Source of the DNA: Linum tenue
Lineage: Eukaryota; Streptophyta; Magnoliopsida; Malpighiales; Linaceae
Reading direction: 5' to 3'
DNA: 64,000 nucleotides
Assembly: GCA_946122785.1 (NCBI GenBank)
Contig: CAMGYJ010000006.1
Coordinates: 72,789,676-72,853,675 of the forward strand
Shown here: positions 41,764 to 52,460 of the stretch, piece after piece
Position numbering within the stretch: position 1 is the stretch's first letter
Layout: each line of letters opens with the position of its first letter
Made by a program: the position numbers and the translations under genes
The notes under the pieces: generated by a model
What the model saw: the letters and a program-made list of their open reading frames with translations, nothing else
Told to the model about the DNA's origin: nothing
Databases searched by the model: none

Positions 41764-44700
41764 GTAAGATGATGAATGTATTACCAAAAATAGAAAATCT
41801 TCTCGCCAAGATTTTCCCCCCAATTAATCAAACTCTGGGAATTAGAAAGCTAAAAGTGAACGGGCTAGAGAGTGGTTCTGACTTTTGAGACATCTCATAA
41901 GTGATTAGGAGCTGATGTTGTGAGGTTGATATGGCAAAATTGACAATCTTATGACTACAATTAATGCCTATCAACGGACAATAGGTTTCCCTTTGTGTAA
42001 GTCATTTCGAGGGTTTCATGTAATGATGAGTTTGCCTGCTTTCAAATTGTTGAATACCTACGCAACCATTTCAATTACCTCTTCTTTATTGACCTCACAA
42101 TTGTGATTGTGCAATACCTAGAAATCGATAAAAGACTGGGTAGCTCAATAGTTGTCTCAAAGGATACCACTTCACAGGTTGCGGGTTTAATTGCCTATTT
42201 CCTCTAATAAGTCAGTACTGTATGTGTTTCTGTGTACGCCAAGTCTTAGGGGAAGAACCACAGCAGGTTTTGGTTTTCAACTTCAACTGTCGCAGCTGTT
42301 ACTTCTCCGTGGAATTTCCTGCCATTACAATTTACTTACTCACGGCGCACCTGTTACTTCTCCGTTTTCGTGCTTTGCTGTAGTTTCCTTTGAGTTCGAG
42401 TGAATTTTGGTTTGATCATCTTTGGTGTACATTGTTTGAATTCCGATTTTGCGATGGTATGTCAGACACACATTTCTGGGTAGCTGAACAACCAAAATAG
42501 AGGAGGCGAGACTTTCAGAAGTAGAAGGCTCAACCTGATGAAGTCAAGGTAGATGGGGAATGGCGTTTCCACAAGGGAAGTGAACTTAGATCCATTGACC
42601 GGCTGTTCAAAGGTGAGAACCTGTTCCTGCCGTTTACTTTTGATTCTTTGCTTTTCACGTTGTTCCGATAAAAAATCTGATTGTTTTGCTGCCGATATTG
42701 AAGACTTTAGGAGGAAATTGGAACTGAGTCTAAAGTTTCATATCTGATTGTATATGCTCTGGAGGTGCTCAAGATTCAATTTCTCTTATTAATTTTTTCC
42801 AGCTTCGTTCTACAAGTGACATCAAATCAAATGTTCATGAAGCTACCAGCTATAGCTTGAATAATTTTGGTATATCTTATTTGTTGTTTTAGAGTAGATA
42901 GCAAACTATGATCGACCTAGAAACTCAAAATTTATTTATTTTCTTAAGTTAGTCACAATCGTACCGTAGAAAAACCAGATCAACTATTGATGGTAAAGTA
43001 TTATGGCATTTGTGAATGAAATCGTTGTCAAAAGCTTATGGGTTCATTGATGTGGTTTATGTGACTATAATTTGTTATCATGGGATCCAGTAGAGAGCAC
43101 TTCATTGTGTGCATAAGTTGTCAACTCCAACAGTTCTGTTGCAATGACCTTCTTATACTTTTGGAGTTTCTTGCATCAAAATACATAATTTATGCTCGGT
43201 TATTCTTTTCTTGTCTCAGAAGCCGAGATTGTAGAATGTGTCTCTGCTATTTCAACTGACCTTTCTATAGAATTTTGTGAGATTTTTGCAATTAAAATTT
43301 CTTCTTCTCTCATATTGCTGCAAGCGTATTCATGTCAATCCTCAATACTTTTTCCCCATCGAGGGATATCTCAATAGACTTCCGGCATCATCTGCTTTTG
43401 TTTCTCCCCTTGCTCGAACCCTAGACTTCTCCCCCTTCTCTGTTCACAATCACAATGCTCCATAGATTGTGATTTTCCTTCTCTTCCATCCCACAACCTT
43501 ATAGATATAATGCCTTATATTTCGAAACCACCGGCAGCGAGGGTGGATTGTAGAGACTCGCCGATGAGCTGGGAGTGAAGCGACACAGGTTTGTTAAGTT
43601 CTGTCACGATTTTCACTTTTTGGTTTCCCTTCCCGCAGCAGTGGAGAACCAGAACAGAAGTTAAGTTTCTTTCTCCATGTTCGCCCCTTGATTCCCTTAT
43701 ATTCCTTCTCCCATTCTTAATAATTTTTATGTCTCAATAGCCCTTTCTATTCCATGCATTGGTGTTCACGTGCCTCCCATGCAGTAGGGTTGATTTAGTA
43801 CTTTCTGGCTTGTCGGATGGTTGTGTTCATGGGGAAGCTCAGTCTGTGGGGTAACTCACCTTCTGAATTCTCATATCACAATTTCACAAGTTTTGAATTG
43901 GTAGGACACAGTGAGGGTTCCTTATTTATGGAAATTCAGCTTTATATCTCTATGTCTTGATTTCCAGTTCCAATTGTACTGTCATTTTGAACCCTTGATT
44001 TCCGAACTATGTACGCAATGAAGTGTAGGTTACCCTTTGTTCTTGAGTTGTCATGGTGGCGTGCTTTTGATTTGGTAATTTACCGCTTTTCACTAGGTCC
44101 ACATTCTCATCCACTTTGATCCGGAGTTCTCCAGCTCATAACTGAATAGCTGCAAGGTTTTTTGGACTCCGATATACGCATTGGTAGGTTATCCGTTCTA
44201 TGTCCCCTTGACCTCTTACACAAAATCCTTAGATAGCTTACTGAATCTAAATTCTAATTTTTGTGCTTTAATGTGTCCAATTTACAGTATATTTGGTCAA
44301 AATTTAATGGTGCACTGATCTCCTATATAAGGTCTATTCACGGGATGAAGTGACGACCCTAATGCCCCAATTACACATGTGGCCATTGATGTAGCATAAG
44401 GAATAGTAAGAGACTCTGTTCATTTGCATTCCAGCTTATGACTTTATGTTTTTGTGCATGATAAAGAGATGTGTTCTTCAACAAACCGAAATTCAAAGCA
44501 AAAGAAAATTAAGTCCTGCTCCTTGAGTATTATTCCTATGAGCTACTCCATTTATTGAGCTTTTATTCGAAGTTATGTTTTAGTGGTCCCTATTTTCATT
44601 TGGAAGTGCTTTTCCTGTGAAAGTTGTGTTGCAGGGAAGACTACCTAATCAACTTGACAAAATAATAGCGGCTTCTGGGAATAAAAAAATAATTCTTATA

Positions 44701-44807
44701 GGTTCTGGGCACAATTGCTCAACAAGGTTGCCTGAGTTCTCAAAGGAATCGTTATTTAATATTTATGTCTTGGAATTTATCTTAAGCCAAAGGGGATTTT
44801 CTGATTG
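41764..44807. other. Region of gene debris and spacer
   Basis: Mostly AT-rich DNA with scattered splice-site-like and coding-like bits. A short pol III-like segment near 42139-42200 (GTAGCTCAATAGTT, then GGTTGCGGGTTTAATTGCC) resembles the A and B boxes of a tRNA-derived SINE but is decayed. A frame at 44617-44817 (GRLPNQLDKIIAASGNKKII) is open but unrecognised. No full gene is apparent. Confidence 0.4.
42525..42612 (+). other. Unidentified coding-like exon
   Basis: After a possible acceptor (GAAGTAG) the frame reads AQPDEVKVDGEWRFHKGSEL then RSIDRLFK and ends at a good donor (G|GTGAGAAC). Amino-acid composition and the donor make it look like a real exon, but I do not recognise the family. 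A second open piece (CFAADIEDFRRKLELSLK) follows at about 42684-42737. Either could belong to the same captured-gene cluster as the HisRS and VAP fragments. Confidence 0.3.
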
Positions 44808-44933
44808 CAAGAACTGATCAGGCGGGATGAAAGCAGAAACCGCGGTGGAGTGTCATTTATGTTCGTCGTGTTAGTGGGATTATTGGGGATATTATTGGGG
44901 ATATCGTTGAGATACCTCTTGAAGAAGATGTAA
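44808..44933 (+). pseudogene. C-terminal exon fragment of a VAP27-like vesicle-associated protein
   Basis: The frame QELIRRDESRNRGGVSFMFV then VLVGLLGILLGISLRYLLKK ends with a stop codon. Plant VAP27 proteins, which tether the endoplasmic reticulum to the plasma membrane, end with a coiled coil (QEL..LRR), a GG.SF/PFM start and just such a single membrane anchor. The MSP domain and coiled coil are absent from the 3 kb upstream. I therefore call it a terminal-exon fragment and not a gene. A four-residue insertion (ISLR) is present before the final YLLKK. Confidence 0.62.
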
Positions 44934-47900
44934 AGTCATGGTGGAAACAACAGCTCATCCATCCTCCCTGAACATAAAATCATGTTTTGAACATCATCAT
45001 CCTCCTTATATCGCATTCAAAAAATTATGAATGGATAACCGAAATAAGGGAAATGCTCCGATGAACAGGGTTCATTTGTTAAATAGTTCTGTTATTAGCC
45101 AAAACAATCTTGTGTTTTTAAATCAGGCTATTTGGTGGTTGCCTTTTTCCATATTAACATGAATTTGTAATGTAAAAAGTCTTCTTTTCCTTTTTTTTTT
45201 TGTAATCTTTTTTGTTCTTCCCTTCTTGGAGATTCTATATTAGACACTCGCTATTATAGTATTGTCAATACATTTTTCTTCTTTTTATAACTAATTTTTA
45301 TACAGAAACCAAATATCTTTACCTTGAGGAATGGTGACCACCTGTTCCTACCGAATTCAGTGCACGTTACCGTATGAGCAAGGACACTTCAGTAGGGGTC
45401 GAAATTAGGGTGGGTGTCGTTACTCGCCCTACATTTGTGGTTAACCACATCCATAAGTATAGAATTATGCTACCCACAACCTGTATAGTAGTGGATAGTG
45501 GTTAATCAATATCCATTGCGAGTTGGTGCAGGTTCGATGTGGACACCCACAAAAGTTTCATTATTGAATATAGTTTATGGTAATTAAATATTAATGTTGT
45601 GTTTCTTCTTACACAAAAATAAAAATCTACATAAGCTGATAAAATAAAGTTAATAAAGTGTTAAATAAACTATAAACTATATTTATTGACTTGATTTTGT
45701 TATAAAATAAACATATACCATGCGGACAAAAATACATATTGTCATCAGATAAAAAAGGGAGAATGGGAAGAAAGAGAAAAGTTGAATATGCAAAATTTTG
45801 TAATGAAAGTAGAAATGGAAATACAATGGGATATTGTCTTCCAACTAAGACGAATTGATCAATTAAAAACATATGAACTAACTATCCGTAATCACCAATA
45901 ATGAATACCACAAATAATACTTACAAATCATGTAAAGACTATATAAATATTTCAAATAATTTAACATATAAATATTAATCAACATAATTAATAAAAAATA
46001 AAACAAAATTCATCCGACCAACGGGTCGGGTAAAAGCTAGTGATCACATAGATCCAAAAACAAGACCACATTTATGGCTGAAATGGTCTTTGGATTCCCT
46101 GCCTTGAAAATGACTACTAGTTTGTGAATTTCCGATCCACAGTGTCTGTAGGACTATTAACACCATAAATCCTTTCTTGGGGGCGGTCGGGTTCTTGATA
46201 AGCATGTACGGTGTTTGCCCACATCAGCAAGAGTACTTCATCTCATCTCTGCTAATTTATCTATCTGCAGATATCCGTGAAACGAGACTGTATCCACGGC
46301 CATGCATGTGCCCCGTGTTGGATGAGTCTCCACGACATCGTTTCACGTTGTGTCCAATGCTCCCTACCATCGTTTCAAGACTACTCAGTGCCGTTCGCTT
46401 CTGTCGTCTCTCCAAGTCAATCGAAGAACATCGATTTTTCAAGATCTTCCTTTCTCCCTTTCCGCTTCACCTTTTTCTCGCTCACAGGTCGGATTATCAC
46501 TCATGGCTAGGTCGTGTAGATTTCTATTAGAAAACGATCACTTGCTTCCTCTCTATTTACGCCGCACTCAGCTGATTGTAAGAACTTGACAGTTTTACAG
46601 AGAGATTAGGTTGATAGGGATCTTCTGTATTGAGTCCAGTTTTCTTCTTCACTGGCTCGATTCATTGTGGGTTTTGAATCGAGCTAGAGAAGTTGATTAG
46701 TAAATTGTTTTGTTGGCATTTAAGAAAAAATTATTGTCTGATTCCTTCTTAGGGTTTGATGAGAGATCACTGGAAATTCTTCGCTGTAAATTATCCACTC
46801 ATCGCAAAATGCAAACAAGCGAGTCGTATAGTAGAATCAAAGTACAGTCGCTTATGAAAACCTCAAGTTAGGGACTCCATATTTGCGATCTCATATATTG
46901 TCTACTGGTCCAATACCTAGTGGCATAGCCAGTATTTTGTCGAGAGTAGGTCAATTTAGAAAAAAAAATACATATGATAAAATAGATTTGTTAGATTGTT
47001 AAATAATTAATGATATAATTTTATATTTACAAAAATTTGGTAAATAAAATATATGTCAAAACTATCAAGATTATCACTCTATATGTATCAAATAATTATT
47101 CATGATTTCGTTACACATTTGCTTTTGAATGGTCTTCTTTGTCAAGACCATTTGTATCAATAACTCAAGTTGTTGGAGATGATTTCATAATGGAACTTAT
47201 ACAATTTAGCATTTACTAACACTTCCCCACTAACAAAAACCAACTTATACGTGCTTAAAGTTTTCAAAAATCCGAATATCATCTGATTAACAAATGGGGT
47301 GGCCAAGATTCGAACACATTATCTCTCGGTCAACCATTCTCAATTAGAAGTGCTCTAAATTTCATTCTCAATTAACTATTATACTAATTAAATCATTTTT
47401 GTCCTTAACAACCACCTGATACACTCTCCCTACCCCTAATTGAAATAAAATTATTTTTACAAATTAACTATGATTTGTTGCAAATTTGTTGAAGATATTG
47501 AATAAACACATCTTTGATTTTGGGCGGATCATATGCATCATTGTCCTTTGTATATAACTCATTGTACAAATATTGAATATGCCAATACACAATTTAGAAA
47601 CCATACATCAAATATTTGAAAGATCAAACATTCTCAATTAAATACATGTTTATTTTTATACACAATTAACTATTACACCTAATTTATCATTTTTCTTCTC
47701 CAACCAGGGTGAGTCGGGGGCGGGGCCCACCTCCAACCCTCTCTCTCCACCCCTGCCAACACCTTAGTTTTTGTAACTTATGATGATTTTCTGCGGAGCC
47801 ATATCTACCACACGAACCTGCTTCAAATACTAGCTAGTCTTAAGTTAATTTATTTTATCTCGACCAATTCCACATAGTAAGCACTTCGACTAGGGAAAAT

Positions 47901-48617
47901 TTTGTAAATCTCTCCATAGTTATAACATACATCATTGATTACTCCACACATAATATGGAATGACAGTATTATTCGATGTCTTCAACTTTAGGAGTTTTGA
48001 TGTGGTGACTTGCAAGTCACAGTAACATGGACAAAACAATTAATAAGACGATATTGTTACAACATGACTTAATCAGTACAAATGAAAATAATGGTTCACG
48101 TATGATGTGGTCGCATGATGACACAACCACACATTACAATTAACAATTGTCAGTTTGTTGGCCATCATTACCTTATTAGTGTTGGAATAGTTTTCCATCG
48201 GTAGAAATGTTTCATCGCTAAACAAGGACTTGTTGCCACTTAACCTGAGTTAGTAGTACCATAAACCTCTATAAATAACCATCGGTGTTATGAGTTTGTT
48301 AGTCTCTAAAACTTTTCTAAACAAATTCTTGTGATTTTGGGTTGACACACATCAAAGATATTTGTTGGTGCAATATATTTAGATCAACAAGTCGACCACC
48401 GGTGGATGCATAAGGTTTTGACCATGCACCACATCAACAATACGAGAAGGATTGGGATGATGAAAGCATATCGAGCTCAGAAAGTTGAGAACCACTATAT
48501 GCACTGATCTCCATCGCTGATTTTCAAAACAATTACAAGTCCGATGATTTGGAGGTCACCATATGCATACCCTTACCTTATTATATTGATAACTAACACA
48601 TGTCCGAATTACATGGC
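44934..48617. other. Intergenic, repeat-derived sequence without a recognised gene
   Basis: The region 45395-46040 begins and ends with GGGT/ACCC-rich text resembling subterminal parts of hAT-type elements, but no matching ends were found. Near 47305 the minus strand contains GTGTTCGAATCTTGGCC, a B-box-like motif, suggesting a SINE remnant. A segment around 48179-48420 has TGTTGG... and a TATA motif (CTATAAATAAC, near 48270), suggesting an LTR remnant. Frames at 46177-46589 overlap in three phases without recognisable motifs. Confidence 0.4.
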
Positions 48618-48626
48618 CTAATTACT

Positions 48627-49964
48627 GGGTCCAGATCGGGTGAGTAACTGATGGGTCAGTAATCAATCAGTAACCCTTCCCTGGTCCCCACGTGTCAGTC
48701 ACTTTTTTATTTAAATTAAATGTGAAAAGGGCAGTGCGGTAAAATTGCACTTATTCCTATTTATTGTTGATGTTGACTTTTGACCGGACCACATTAGCGC
48801 CTCATTCTCTCTCCTCGCAAAACATTTATTTTTCCTTCTCTTAATTTTTAATGGACGATTTCTCACTCGTTTTAAGTCGAAATTTAATTTTTTTGCACAG
48901 CTAGATCAGATTAATTGTGCTCTTCAAAATGATATCCACTTTGATATTTTTTGGACACAAAAAAATTTGTCAGTTATTACCAGTCTATACCATATGGTAT
49001 TGACTGGTATTAAATAAGAGCATACCATATGGTATGAAATTTTTTGTCACATGAATATATATTTCATTACCATATGGTATAGTGTGGTAATATCAATATA
49101 TATTTCATTACCACCCAATACCATATGGTATAGTGTGGTAATATCAATGTATATTTCGTTACCACCCAATACGATATGGTATAGTTTGGTAATATCAATA
49201 TATATTTCGTTACCACCAAATACTATATGATATAGAGTGGTAATATCATATGGTATAGAGTGGTAATACCAATATATATTTCGTTACCACCCAATACCAT
49301 ATGGCATAGTGGTATACCAATATATATTTCGTTACCACATAATACCAATATATATTTCGTTACCACATAATACCATATGGTATAGTTTGGTAATACCAAT
49401 ATATATTACCTAAAAGAAAGGGGAAAAAACAAAAGGAGGGAGAAAAAAAACTTGTCTTCTGTCTCATCTCATTTCATCCGCAACCAAAGAACACCAAACG
49501 CCAAAAAAGAAGAAAGATCGAAATTAAAGCCAATGAGTTGATGAAGAGAAGGAACGCAATTAAAGAGGGTGACTTCAATTTTTATTCGTCGATTGCTAGA
49601 GAGAAAAAAATGAAGATGGAAGAGAGCAGATCTAGATTTGAAAAGGAGATTGTGAGAGAAAAAGTGAGAGAGAAGGAATAGAGAAAGAGAAAGGATCTGG
49701 AAAGAGATTGGGAAAAAGGAAGAGAGAAGGAAAAGAGAAGGAAGAAAGTAGAGTTGCAGAGAGTAGGTCATTCTCTCTCTTTTATTGAAAAGCCAGCCAT
49801 TGAAATGCGGAATAAATAAATAAAAAAATACAAAAACAGACAAAAATGTCCATCCCCACCCCCGCGACCAGCCAACCACACGATTGCTCCATCCCCCAGA
49901 TCTACGACTCCCGTGTGGTTACTGATAGGTCAGTAACCAGTGGTTACTGACCCTATCCCAAGCC
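48627..49964. mobile_element. Mutator-like element carrying a CCATATGG minisatellite
   Basis: An exact 9-bp repeat CTAATTACT lies at 48618-48626 and 49965-49973. Between them the left end GGGTCCAGATCGGGTGAGTAAC and the inverted right end GGCTTGGGATAGGGTCAGTAAC agree at about 16 of 22 positions. Further GTAAC/GTTAC blocks follow inward on both sides. A 9-bp target duplication with imperfect inverted ends is a Mutator-like signature. Inside are a minisatellite and a purine-rich stretch (about 49470-49780) that might be captured host DNA. No transposase is visible. Confidence 0.7.
48986..49411. repeat. Minisatellite with palindromic CCATATGG core
   Basis: About eight imperfect units of roughly 50-55 bases contain ATACCATATGGTATAGTGTG, GGTAATATCAATATATATTT and CGTTACCACC. 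The core TACCATATGGTA is a perfect palindrome. GTGGTAA and TTACCAC within each unit can also pair, so single strands could form nested hairpins. Several units are truncated or have the core mutated (ACGATATGGT, ACTATATGAT). Confidence 0.85.
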
Positions 49965-49973
49965 CTAATTACT

Positions 49974-50906
49974 TATGTAGAAACTGGGTAGCTCTATTAG
50001 TACGGTAATGTCCGGGTTGGGCCAAACCCGCACATATTTATTTTTGGGTATCCTCCCCAAAAGGCTTCAGACTAATTGAGCTAGGTGGGCACTACTATAC
50101 AAAGATCTCTATCTTCCTCGTATTTCCGACGTGGTACTTGGATTGTTCCATAACAATCCTTCATTCAAGACAAGGACCATGGACATCGTGTCATTCTCAA
50201 CAATTATCTTGATCCACTAGACCAGATGTAGATCACCTTTGATCTACCAAACAAACGTGTACCTTCGTTGATACTCCAAACAAACATAAATCTCAAATCC
50301 CAAGGTCATTGAACGAGGGTCCACGGAACTGACGTCCACCGCCGTTGATCGAATCTGAACCAGACTTTGATACAACTTTTCAAGACAAGGTAGCTCCATT
50401 AGTTCGTTGTTGTACGCCTTCATTCAAGCCCGTACAAATTTACTTTTGGGTATCCTCCCCAAAAAGCATGGTACAAATGAGCTTGGTGGACATTAATATA
50501 CAATGGTCATTTTTAGAAATAAACCATCCATAGATGAATTCTACATTGCTTTCACAAATTCAACACTGCAATTCAATACCCAATATTGGAATTAGTGATA
50601 TTTGGGTTGAGATTTTATAATTATCCTCCATTTATAAGGTAAGCATAAATTAATTTAGATATTGAACTCGAATAAAATAATTAAAATTTGAAAAAAAATC
50701 AAACACCAAAAAAATAGTCAATGGGGAGTTAGTGTGCTAGTTAATCCACATTAGAAAGTCACTTGTTTTATCTTTTAAGAGACAATGGTTCAAATTAAAA
50801 AACTTATCCATTTTTTTATGAATAAGAAAAATACAAATAGACATGAAGAAAAATTTAAACTTTTTACTTAATATGAAATTTAAAATACTGAAAAATTACT
50901 CGCAAG
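49974..50906. other. Spacer with a diverged 75-base duplication
   Basis: Two related segments at about 50027-50100 and 50428-50503 share TTTTGGGTATCCTCCCCAAA, GAGCT.GGTGG and ATACAA. Text of this kind is common in plant LTRs, but no element borders were found. The rest is AT-rich with no gene. Confidence 0.45.
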
Positions 50907-51702
50907 TAGGGATGACAATGAGTAGGGTCGGGTGCGGGTTACCCTATACCAACTCCTAACCCGTCGGGTAGAGCCTTCTAAAATACCCAACCAAATAACC
51001 ACCGGGTATGAAAATGATATAACCATAACCTACCTATCGGGTAACCACGGGTTTTTTGGGTAACCATGGGTACGAATCCTAAAATATGAACTTATACACA
51101 TATATGCACATACATACTATTATCCATTCAAAATTCTCAATACTTGTAACTGTTCTAGCATCAACAATCCACACAAATAAAAACAGCAAACACATAATAA
51201 TTTTTCTTGCTTCTACAATCCACATAAACAAAAACAAAATCATCATATTTGTTCTAGTTTCAACAATCCACACATAAACAAAAACATCAAAGACAATATT
51301 AGAACCAGATCACATCAAATGCTCACTGCTTAACTTATGCTTCATGTCATCCATCAAGGCATCATTAGTAGAACAATTATCCAAGGTAATCGTAGATACC
51401 TTTGTGTCAATATCCCAAGCAAGTAAAGTTTATAGAAGAGCCTGAGCAAGCACCTCACTTGTGTGTGGGCAAGGAAAATCGACTGATGGGTAGGGTTAGG
51501 GCTAGGGAAATTGACCCTTTGGTTAGCGGGGCGGGTATAACAAGGCGGGTATTATCGATTACCATACTCGTATCCTACCCTTTATTTTGAAACCGGGTAT
51601 TACCCGTACCCGCCCCTTAACCCATCAAAGCGGATAATTACCCTCATTGACCGGTTACGATCGGATAGGGTACCCATGGTTACGAGTTGGATTCACATCC
51701 TA
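50907..51702. mobile_element. Internally deleted hAT element
   Basis: The element starts TAGGGATGACAATGAGTAGG and ends GGATTCACATCCTA, an imperfect inverted pair. Flanks CTCGCAAG (50899-50906) and CTCGAAG (51703-51709) differ by one base loss and look like an aged 8-bp hAT duplication. Subterminal regions are rich in GGGTA/TACCC words in both orientations, usual in this element type. It retains a transposase fossil on the minus strand and a local triplication of CAACAATCCACA-type words at about 51160-51280. Confidence 0.78.
51310..51414 (-). pseudogene. hAT (RICESLEEPER/BED type) transposase fossil
   Basis: The minus strand reads DIDTKVSTITLDNCSTNDAL then MDDMKHKLSSEHLM and a stop. This matches the WGI..K..TITLDN.S.ND.....L region near the first catalytic aspartate of plant hAT transposases. 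Only this fragment remains. Its orientation gives the direction of the parent transposase gene. Confidence 0.75.
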
Positions 51703-52460
51703 CTCGAAGTCTGTTATATTATACATTTTGTCTGGTTTGCTAATTATATTGCACTTAGGTGCAAATCTTGACTACCCGCCACGCTTGCAACTTGCGAGCA
51801 TTAATTCATCGGGGGTAATTACTTCAAACATCCGGGGCAAATCAGGAACTAAGAAAAAAGAGAAGCATGGATTCGCATTCACGTAAGTAGTTTTGCATTG
51901 GAAAAGAAAAGCCAAACAAACAACGGTCACCAGGCCGAGTGCACAACTACAGACACATTTCCTCCAAAGCTGCGAGAAGAGAGCGAGCGAGCGAGAGACC
52001 GAAGGAAAAGGAAAAAAAAGTTTCCCCGAGAAAGTGGAATCGCAGGAAAAATTGGCAAATCACGCTTGCAGGAGAGAAGGAATTCGATGCCGTCGTCGTT
52101 TCTTCCGATTCACATTCCGCCATTCTGCAATCTCTGGCTCCGCTGCAGCAACAGCGTCCCGATGTGACCACCTTTCCGTACAGTCTTTGTTTCTAGCTGC
52201 CGAATCTGCCTCCACCATTCCGATCGAAGAAAGCAAAACGCGAATGACATGGTTTTAACGTTCCGCGTGAGACGGAGAAAGGAAATCGCGAAAGCGCCCG
52301 CCGATTGTTCATTCCGGCTGGAGATTGGATCGTTCTAGCATCGCAATTGACCGGAATTGAGGAACGATTCGTAAATGTGCTCGCTCACATTGCACATTCG
52401 GAGACTCTAGGGTTTGCAGACTCTGGCCGCGGATCAATCTGATCGAATTTGCAATCGACA
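51703..52460 (+). promoter_or_regulatory. Upstream region and leader of the myosin gene
   Basis: The DNA becomes less AT-rich from about 51880. A purine-rich segment (GAGCGAGCGAGCGAGAGACC near 51985) and CT-rich text follow and look like a 5' leader. No clear TATA box was found. Overlapping frames at 51893-52258 lie in this leader and have no recognised motif. Confidence 0.5.

Noticed and set aside
44617..44807. Open frame joined to the VAP-like fragment as one gene
   Set aside because: The peptide (GRLPNQLDKIIAASGNKK) does not resemble the upstream part of VAP27 proteins, so continuity is unsupported.
46177..46589. Overlapping open frames in three phases
   Set aside because: No recognised motif and no splice structure; probably chance frames in spacer.
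49469..49879. Minus-strand frame rich in Phe/Leu/Ser
   Set aside because: It is the complement of a purine-rich stretch inside a Mutator-like element and gives a low-complexity peptide.
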